In this document: one piece after another, positions 58,890 through 64,000 of the stretch
How positions within the stretch are numbered: the first letter of the stretch is position 1
Layout: every line of letters begins with the position of its first letter
Source: JAOUEA01 sp035249905
GTDB lineage: Bacteria; Actinomycetota; UBA4738; HRBIN12
DNA length: 64,000 nucleotides
Direction of reading: 5' to 3'
Assembly (NCBI GenBank): GCA_035249905.1
Contig: DATFFT010000035.1
Coordinates: 1 to 64,000 of the forward strand
The notes under the pieces: model-generated
Told to the model about the DNA's origin: nothing
Seen by the model: only the letters and a program-made list of their open reading frames with translations
The model's database searches: none
Position numbers and translations under genes: made by a program

Positions 58890-59594
58890 GTGGCTCAACG
58901 AGACGGAACCGCAACCTCGCGTGACCCGCGGCGTTCGCTCAGCGTGATCGTGGTCGACGCCCTGCCCGTGGTGCGCGCCGGCCTCACGATGCTGATCGAC
59001 GACCGTCCCGACATGGAGGTGCTCGCCGAGACCGGGAACGCGGACGAGGCACTGGAGATCGTCGGCCGACTGCGTCGATCCCGGGTGGTCGTGCTCGTTG
59101 GTCTGGGGCTCGGAGGGCAGCACGACGCGTACTGGCTGATGCGGACCGTGCGGGAGCGGTTCCCCGCTCACGTGATCCTGGGTTGCGGAGGGAACACCGA
59201 CGCAACCACCGTGTCACGCGCGTTGTTCATGGGGGCCGACGGTTTCGTCGACAAGAACATCGACCCGGTGGAGTTCCTGCAGTCCCTTCGCCGCGCCGCC
59301 GATCGCGAGATGGTGCTCGCCGGCCCCGCGTCGGGCTCGGTGGGTCAGATCGCCGAGGGCCTGGAGCGGCGACGCGAGATCGACGTGCGCCTCACGGAGC
59401 GTGAGCGTGAGGTGCTGAGCGTCGCGGCCGAGGGGCTCACCGCGCGAGAGATCGCGGGCCGGCTGGGTGTCCGCGAGCGCACGATCACGACGCATCTCGC
59501 GCGCATCTACGGGAAGTTGGGCGTCGGCAGCCGCCTCGCGGCCATCAGGATCGCGGCCAGGGCCGGCCTCGTATCGGTGGGCCCGACGGACTGA
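58890..59594 (+). CDS. NarL/LuxR-family regulator 3, receiver lacking the phospho-acceptor
   Basis: This 234-aa protein has the same two-domain form: receiver start SVIVVDALPVVRAGLTMLIDD, Lys in GFVDKNIDPV, and LuxR helix-turn-helix LTEREREVLSVAAEGLTAREIAGRLGVRERTITTHLARIYGKLGV. At the position of the phospho-Asp the sequence reads RVVVLVGLGLGGQHD with no aspartate on the strand, so it probably does not respond to a kinase in the usual way. GTG 58890 has a GGAGG site. It is the nearest regulator to the Flp pilin gene, about 200 bp downstream. Confidence 0.85.
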   Translation: MAQRDGTATSRDPRRSLSVIVVDALPVVRAGLTMLIDDRPDMEVLAETGNADEALEIVGRLRRSRVVVLVGLGLGGQHDAYWLMRTVRERFPAHVILGCGGNTDATTVSRALFMGADGFVDKNIDPVEFLQSLRRAADREMVLAGPASGSVGQIAEGLERRREIDVRLTEREREVLSVAAEGLTAREIAGRLGVRERTITTHLARIYGKLGVGSRLAAIRIAARAGLVSVGPTD

Positions 59595-59642
59595 CCTTCC
59601 AATCGGTGGAATGGCCTGTCGGAGATGTCCCGTGTGCGCGGT

Positions 59643-59656
59643 ACGTAGGACTACGT
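59643..59656. promoter_or_regulatory. Palindromic regulator site upstream of flp
   Basis: ACGTAGGACTACGT has perfect 6-bp arms (ACGTAG/CTACGT) around 2 nt, flanked by GGT and AACC. It lies about 140 nt before the pilin gene and just after regulator 3. Dyads of this size suit dimeric NarL/LuxR proteins, so one of the three adjacent regulators may bind it. Confidence 0.4.
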
Positions 59657-59797
59657 AACCAGCCTCCGGGAAACCGGGAATTCCCAGGTCAGAGGCACTG
59701 CCCTACCGTTGCCGGGCGCTCAAGCTTTCGCGCCGAGGGGTCGAAAACCCCTTCGACAGGACGGGAATCGAGTATCCGGAGGAAGGGGGTGCAACAC

Positions 59798-60013
59798 ATG
59801 CTTCGTCTCTACACGGGAGTCACCACTTGGTGGGCCGACCTCAAGGGTCGTGCCGCCGAGGAGGGTGGTGCAACGGCGGTCGAGTACGCGCTCATGGTGG
59901 CGCTGATCGCAGTCGTGATCATCGCGGCCGTGACCTTCATCGGCACGTCGTCCAGCGAGAAGTTCCAGGAGGTCGGCGACGCCGTCAACGGTGCCGGCGC
60001 CACAACGCCGTAA
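59798..60013 (+). CDS. flp: Flp-type IVb prepilin
   Basis: This 71-aa pilin precursor is the major subunit of a Tad pilus. After a short cytoplasmic leader comes the prepilin peptidase site and hydrophobic helix, EEGGATAVEYALMVALIAVVII; cleavage would follow GG, with Glu at +5 and Tyr at +6 as in Flp pilins. The ATG at 59798 has a strong GGAGGAAGGGGG site. A GC-rich hairpin (60028-60054) follows the gene and may favour separate, higher pilin mRNA levels. Confidence 0.93.
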   Translation: MLRLYTGVTTWWADLKGRAAEEGGATAVEYALMVALIAVVIIAAVTFIGTSSSEKFQEVGDAVNGAGATTP

Positions 60014-60027
60014 CCGATCGATGAGCA

Positions 60028-60054
60028 CGAGCGGCTGGTTCCGCCGGCCGCTCG
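60028..60054 (+). terminator. Hairpin after flp, possible attenuator
   Basis: CGAGCGGC (60028-60035) pairs with GCCGCTCG (60047-60054) around an 11-nt loop, 15 nt after the flp stop. There is no U-run, so it may stabilise the pilin message or reduce read-through rather than end transcription. Confidence 0.35.
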
Positions 60055-60222
60055 CTCGTCCGGGGCGCGACGACGACCCGAACGAGCGAGGGACCGGCGG
60101 GCTGAACACGAGGTCCGGCGCATCCGCACCGCAGGCGCGCTCAAGGTCGCGTCGGCGATGCCGACCCTGAACGAAGTCGGAGGAGACGGAGTCCCCGCGG
60201 GGACCGCGGAAGGAGCGGGAAG

Positions 60223-60279
60223 ATGAGGTCACTCGGTCTGGTGGCCGATCTCCTGATGGGAGCGAGGAGTTCGGGATGA
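60223..60279 (+). CDS. 18-residue ORF overlapping the cpaE start
   Basis: A short ORF encodes MRSLGLVADLLMGARSSG. It has a strong AAGGAG site 7 nt before its ATG, and its TGA overlaps the ATG of cpaE (ATGA), while cpaE has only a weak site of its own. This is the arrangement of a translational-coupling leader that sets cpaE expression. The peptide might also be a small hydrophobic product in its own right. It is too short to judge by sequence similarity. Confidence 0.5.
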   Translation: MRSLGLVADLLMGARSSG

Positions 60280-61511
60280 CCGATTCGAGCATCGTGGCGG
60301 TGGGCACACCGCAGACGTTCCGTCAGCAACTGGCACGCGCCCTCGAGGTCGAGCAGGAAGAGGTGGGCTGGGTGCAGTCGGCGACCGCCGCCGAGGAGCT
60401 CCTGATCCACGCCTTCAACCCGGTCGACGTGCTCGTGTTGTCGCCCGAGGTCAAGGAGCCCGACGCCCTGGGCCTGGCTGAGTTCGTCGGACGCCAGGCG
60501 CCGGGCACCGCGATCGTCATGGTCCGCGACCACACCTGGAACGGCCTGCTGCCGGCCGCGATGCGGGCGGGCATCCGCGATGTCGTCGACATGACCCAGG
60601 GTGCCGAAGAGCTCCGAGACGCCGTCGAGCGGGCGGTGCTGTGGGCCTCCACGTTGCGTTCGGTCGCCGTCACGCGGCCCGACAACCAGGGGGGACAGCG
60701 AGGCAGGATCGTCTCGATCTTCTCCTCCAAGGGTGGCGCCGGGAAGACGTTCCTCACCACCAATCTCGCCTGCGCGATCGCCGAGGTCACCGGGGAGGAC
60801 ACGGCCGTGGTCGACCTCGACTTCGACATGGGCGACATCTTCACGTACTTCGGGACCGAACCGCCGTCGAACATCCCGGACCTGATGGCGCTCGGAGAAG
60901 GCGCCGGGCACGATCGCATCCGGGAGGTCGGGGCACAGGTCGCCGACCACCTGTGGGCCTACGGCGCGCCCGCCGACCCGACGGCCGAGGCGCCGGCGGG
61001 CGAGGCGATCGGCAAGTTCCTGCGCGCGATGCGCAACGACTTCCCGCACGTGGTCGTCGATGCCTCGGTGGACTACTCGGACTCTGCCTTGGTCTGCTTC
61101 GATCTCTCGGAGCTGATCTGCCTGATCACGAGCCTCGACGTGGTCGGCGTGAAGCACCTGGGCAAGGCGCTCGACACCCTGATCCAGATCGGCTTGCCGC
61201 GCGACCGGTTCCGGGTCGTGCTCAACCGAGCCGATTCGAAGGTTGGACTGGACGCGAGCGACGTCGAACGGGTCATGAAGGTGCAGGTCGACGCGATGAT
61301 CCCTTCGAGCCGGCTCGTGCCGACCTCCCTCAACAAGGGCCGGCCGGTCGTGGTGGACGAGCCCTCGTCGGAGGTGGCCGTCGCCGTGCGACAGCTTGCC
61401 GGCAAGTTCGTCGAGGGCGCCGGTGCTGTCGAGGGAGCGCCCTCGTCGAACGGGGAGCCCAACAAGAACGGGGAAGCGCGCAAGAAGCGGCGCCGCTTCG
61501 CCCGCACCTAA
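60276..61511 (+). CDS. cpaE: CpaE/TadZ-like pilus localisation ATPase
   Basis: This 411-aa protein has an N-terminal receiver-like domain (about residues 1-125) whose phospho-Asp position is Ser (DVLVLSPEVKEPD), and a MinD/ParA-type ATPase domain with the deviant Walker A SSKGGAGKTFLTTNLA, AVVDLDFDMGDI and VVVDASVDYSDSA. A basic Lys/Arg tail ends the protein. TadZ/CpaE places the Tad machine at a cell site. It is followed by cpaF after 27 nt. Confidence 0.9.
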   Translation: MTDSSIVAVGTPQTFRQQLARALEVEQEEVGWVQSATAAEELLIHAFNPVDVLVLSPEVKEPDALGLAEFVGRQAPGTAIVMVRDHTWNGLLPAAMRAGIRDVVDMTQGAEELRDAVERAVLWASTLRSVAVTRPDNQGGQRGRIVSIFSSKGGAGKTFLTTNLACAIAEVTGEDTAVVDLDFDMGDIFTYFGTEPPSNIPDLMALGEGAGHDRIREVGAQVADHLWAYGAPADPTAEAPAGEAIGKFLRAMRNDFPHVVVDASVDYSDSALVCFDLSELICLITSLDVVGVKHLGKALDTLIQIGLPRDRFRVVLNRADSKVGLDASDVERVMKVQVDAMIPSSRLVPTSLNKGRPVVVDEPSSEVAVAVRQLAGKFVEGAGAVEGAPSSNGEPNKNGEARKKRRRFART

Positions 61512-61538
61512 GGCAGGAACTGGAGAGGAGCACCCCAT

Positions 61539-62858
61539 ATGTCGCTGGCAGACAGGCTGGCCAAGGCCCAGCAGACGGACCGGATCGCCGAGGTCCGGAT
61601 CAAGGTGCAGGAGCGCCTCGTCGAGGTCCTCGGGCCGCGGCTCTACGACTCGACCCTGTCGGACACCGAGCTGGAAGGTCTGGTGCACCAGCGGCTGCGT
61701 GAGCTGCTCGACGAGGAGGAGAGCAGCCTCTCCGCGCAGGAGAAGCTGCTCATCGTTCGTCAGATCGGCGACAGCGTGCTGGGCTTGGGCCCGCTCGAGC
61801 CCTACATCCGTGACCCCGAGGTGACCGAGGTCATGGTGAACAACTGGGACACGATCTACGTCGAGCGCGCCGGCAAGCTCTTCTGGACCGGCACGAAGTT
61901 CCACGACGAGCAGCAGCTCCGCCGCACGATCGACAAGATCGTGGGGAAGGTCGGCCGGCGTGTCGACGAGGCATCGCCCTACGTCGACGCCCGCCTTCCC
62001 GACGGCTCCCGTGTGAACGCCGTGATCCCGCCGCTGGCGCTCGACGGGCCGGCGCTCACGATCCGGAAGTTCGCCGCCGACCCGTACCAGGCCGACGACC
62101 TGGTGGAGTTCGGCACGATGAGCTCCGCGGTCGCGAAGTTCCTCGAAGCGTGTGTGCGCGGTCGCATCAACGTGATGGTGTCGGGTGGAACCGGGGCCGG
62201 GAAGACGACGACCCTGAACGTGCTGTCGTCGTTCATCCCCGAAGACGAGCGCATCATCACGATCGAGGACGCGGCCGAGCTGAAGCTGCAGCAGCCGCAC
62301 GTGGTGCGGCTGGAATCGCGCCCGCCGAACATCGAGGGCAAGGGCGCCGTCGTCATCCGCGACCTCGTGCGCAACTCCTTGCGCATGCGTCCCGACCGCA
62401 TCGTGGTCGGGGAGGTCCGCGGGCCGGAAGCCCTCGACATGCTCCAGGCCATGAACACCGGCCATGACGGGTCGATCTCGACGATCCACTCGAACTCGCC
62501 GCGCGACTCGCTCTCGCGGCTCGAGACGATCACGATGATGGCGGGCATGGAGCTCGGCTCCCGCTCCGTGCGCGAGCAGATCTCCGCGGCGATCCAGCTC
62601 GTCGTGCACCAGTCGCGACTGAAGGACGGATCCCGTCGGATCACGCACGTCACGGAGGTGGCGGGCATGGAGAGCGACGTGATCACGCTGCAGGACATCT
62701 TCGTGTTCGACTTCTCGGCCGGCGTCGACGAGGACGGGAAGGTCAAGGGTCGCCTGAAGGCCACCGGACTGCGGCCGAAGTTCCTGGACAAGCTCGCGGA
62801 GCGCGGCGTGTACCTCGATGCCGAGACGTTCGCCCTCGAGGCGAGGGGCGAGCTGTGA
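61539..62858 (+). CDS. cpaF: Tad secretion ATPase CpaF/TadA
   Basis: This 439-aa hexameric ATPase powers pilus assembly. It has Walker A VSGGTGAGKTTTLNVLSSF, an Asp box region DERIITIEDAAELKL, Walker B RPDRIVVGEVRGPEALDML and a His box GHDGSISTIHSNSPRDSLSRLE. The length is normal for CpaF. ATG 61539 follows a GGAGAGGAG site, and the stop overlaps tadB. Confidence 0.96.
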   Translation: MSLADRLAKAQQTDRIAEVRIKVQERLVEVLGPRLYDSTLSDTELEGLVHQRLRELLDEEESSLSAQEKLLIVRQIGDSVLGLGPLEPYIRDPEVTEVMVNNWDTIYVERAGKLFWTGTKFHDEQQLRRTIDKIVGKVGRRVDEASPYVDARLPDGSRVNAVIPPLALDGPALTIRKFAADPYQADDLVEFGTMSSAVAKFLEACVRGRINVMVSGGTGAGKTTTLNVLSSFIPEDERIITIEDAAELKLQQPHVVRLESRPPNIEGKGAVVIRDLVRNSLRMRPDRIVVGEVRGPEALDMLQAMNTGHDGSISTIHSNSPRDSLSRLETITMMAGMELGSRSVREQISAAIQLVVHQSRLKDGSRRITHVTEVAGMESDVITLQDIFVFDFSAGVDEDGKVKGRLKATGLRPKFLDKLAERGVYLDAETFALEARGEL

Positions 62859-63862
62859 TCGCCGCCTCGTTCTGGAACACGCCCGTCGCGCAGGTCGTGC
62901 TGGCCGCGTTCGTGGGCTCGGCGGTCTTCGCCCTGGGCTGGCTGCTGCTGGGCACCGCGTCGAGGGCACGGCGGGACCGCGAAATCGCCGCGCGCATGGC
63001 CGCGATCACCGGCGCCGGCGGGATGAAGCAGCCCGTCGCCGTGCAGGGCGAGGGGACGCAGGGCTGGATCCCCGAGCGGGTCACGAGGTTCGGCAAGCGC
63101 TTCGCGGAGTCCCGCGGGTTCAGCGACCGGCTCGACGCCGAGCTCGAATCGGCCGGTGTCGCCGTGCGGTCCGGCGAGTTCGTCGTCCTCTCCGGGGTCG
63201 CCTTCTTCGTCGGGGCGATCCTCGGGGTCGCTATCCTGCGTTCGCTCCTGCTCGGTGCGATCGTCGGGATCGTGGCGGGCCTCGGCCCGACCCTGGCCCT
63301 GCGCATGTCGCTGAGGAAGCGCACCGAGAAGATGCGGGAGCAGCTTCCCGACGTCCTGACGATCATGGCGAGCTCGCTGCGGGCCGGGCACAGCTTCATG
63401 CAGGCGCTCGACACCGTCGCCCGTGAGATCCCCCAGCCGGCCGCGGTCGAGTTCCAGCGGGTGGTCGCCGAGATCCGGCTCGGCCGCCCGACCGACGACG
63501 CTCTGGAGGCGCTCGCGGCCCGGGTGGGAAGCGCCGACTTCCGCTGGGCGGTCCTCGCCGTGAACATCCAGCGTGAGGTCGGCGGCAACCTGGCGGAGAT
63601 CCTCGACAACGTCGCCGATACGCTGCGGGAGCGGGCGATGATCCGGCGCCAGATCCGGGTGCTCACGGCGGAGGGTCGCCTCTCCGCGTGGGTGCTGGCG
63701 GGTTTGCCCGTGGCGATCGCCGTCTACATGTTCGTGGTGAACCCGGACTACATCGGGCTGCTGTTCACGCACACGATCGGGCTGATCATGCTGGTCGGAG
63801 CGTTGTTGTTGTTGGTCGCCGGCATCTTGTGGATGAGAAAGATCGTGGATATCGATGTCTGA
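62855..63862 (+). CDS. tadB: Tad pilus inner-membrane protein TadB
   Basis: This 335-aa platform protein of the T2SF/GspF family has about four transmembrane helices (near residues 8-30, 105-145 and 278-328) and a cytoplasmic domain with LPDVLTIMASSLRAGHSFMQALDTVAREIPQPAAVEFQRVVAEIRLGRP in two conserved blocks. GTG 62855 overlaps the cpaF stop (GTGA). TadC follows, overlapping by 8 nt. Confidence 0.92.
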   Translation: MIAASFWNTPVAQVVLAAFVGSAVFALGWLLLGTASRARRDREIAARMAAITGAGGMKQPVAVQGEGTQGWIPERVTRFGKRFAESRGFSDRLDAELESAGVAVRSGEFVVLSGVAFFVGAILGVAILRSLLLGAIVGIVAGLGPTLALRMSLRKRTEKMREQLPDVLTIMASSLRAGHSFMQALDTVAREIPQPAAVEFQRVVAEIRLGRPTDDALEALAARVGSADFRWAVLAVNIQREVGGNLAEILDNVADTLRERAMIRRQIRVLTAEGRLSAWVLAGLPVAIAVYMFVVNPDYIGLLFTHTIGLIMLVGALLLLVAGILWMRKIVDIDV

Positions 63863-64000
63863 CATCTGGCTGATCGTCGCTGTCGCTTCCGCGTTCTTCG
63901 CCGTCGTCCTGATCGGTCTCGCGGTCGAGTCGGGATCCTCGGAGAAGAAGCGCGCCCTTCGTCTGCTCGAATCGCAGGTGGGCGGTGGATCCACCGAGTC
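63855..64000 (+). CDS. tadC: Tad pilus inner-membrane protein TadC, truncated by window end
   Basis: Only about 48 codons are visible: a start at ATG 63855 overlapping the tadB stop, a first transmembrane helix (IWLIVAVASAFFAVVLIGLAV) and a charged cytoplasmic segment. Position after tadB in the Tad operon makes TadC the expected product. Confidence 0.75.
   Translation, partial: MSDIWLIVAVASAFFAVVLIGLAVESGSSEKKRALRLLESQVGGGSTE

Noticed and set aside
59690..59770. Possible c-di-GMP riboswitch ahead of the pilin gene
   Set aside because: The conserved GEMM segments (GCAAA and the tetraloop-receptor pattern) are not present in the right order.

Overview
The window is high-GC DNA (roughly 68-70% by eye) from a bacterium that looks like a member of the Actinomycetota. 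The pointers are GTG/ATG starts with many 1-4 nt stop/start overlaps, several genes with a TANNNT -10 hexamer 6-7 nt before the start codon (leaderless mRNAs), a three-cysteine-type ArsR with a mycothiol-type ArsC, an MPT53/DsbF-like secreted oxidoreductase, and LigD-type ligase and polymerase proteins. No rRNA, tRNA, CRISPR array, prophage or insertion sequence was found. The genus cannot be told from the sequence alone.

Layout. 0-3.4 kb: a truncated DHFR/RibD-like reductase, a ketoglutarate-semialdehyde-type aldehyde dehydrogenase and a UGT-like glycosyltransferase. 3.4-7.4 kb: a polyamine-type ABC operon (binding protein, two permeases, no ATPase) ending in its own LacI regulator, with a LacI-like operator over the promoter. 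7.7-9.4 kb: a secreted subtilisin. 9.5-10.5 kb: an arsenic locus with arsR divergent from a 16-residue Cys-rich micro-ORF and arsC. 10.6-20.2 kb: a secreted HEXXH protease, a glucosamine-kinase-like/SIS operon, an L,D-transpeptidase, class I aldolase, a second LacI, an epimerase and a YndJ-like membrane protein. 20.2-20.8 kb: a secreted DsbE/DsbF-like oxidoreductase with an in-frame UGA in place of the first active-site Cys and a SECIS-like hairpin just after it. 20.8-26.6 kb: PPK2, a second ATPase-less polyamine-type ABC operon, and a CocE-type hydrolase. 26.6-31.9 kb: TypA/BipA, an F420-reductase-like protein, a convergent DNA ligase/polymerase pair, and the remnant of a nucleotidyltransferase with its small partner.

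31.9-39.9 kb is a co-directional minus-strand block encoding hydroxypyruvate reductase, PEP carboxylase, serine(alanine)-glyoxylate aminotransferase, malyl-CoA lyase and an ATP-grasp CoA ligase pair that looks like malate thiokinase. This is the diagnostic core of the serine cycle for C1 or glyoxylate assimilation. The two transcription units share the promoter-like pattern CTACCGC-N18-CATACT, and the second also carries a perfect palindrome.

42.1-55.3 kb is a surface-polysaccharide region: a tyrosine autokinase/chain-length protein, an O-antigen-ligase-like protein, GT4 and GT2 glycosyltransferases, four sulfotransferases, a GH26-like secreted protein and beta-propeller proteins. Together these suggest a sulfated exopolysaccharide. 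55.3-57.3 kb is a YyaL-type thioredoxin-fold protein. 57.4-64 kb has three LuxR/NarL-type regulators followed by a Tad pilus operon (flp, an 18-codon ORF overlapping cpaE, cpaE, cpaF, tadB, tadC truncated by the window end).

The strongest candidates for something new are the putative selenoprotein, the actinobacterial serine-cycle cluster and the arsenic-linked Cys-rich micropeptide.
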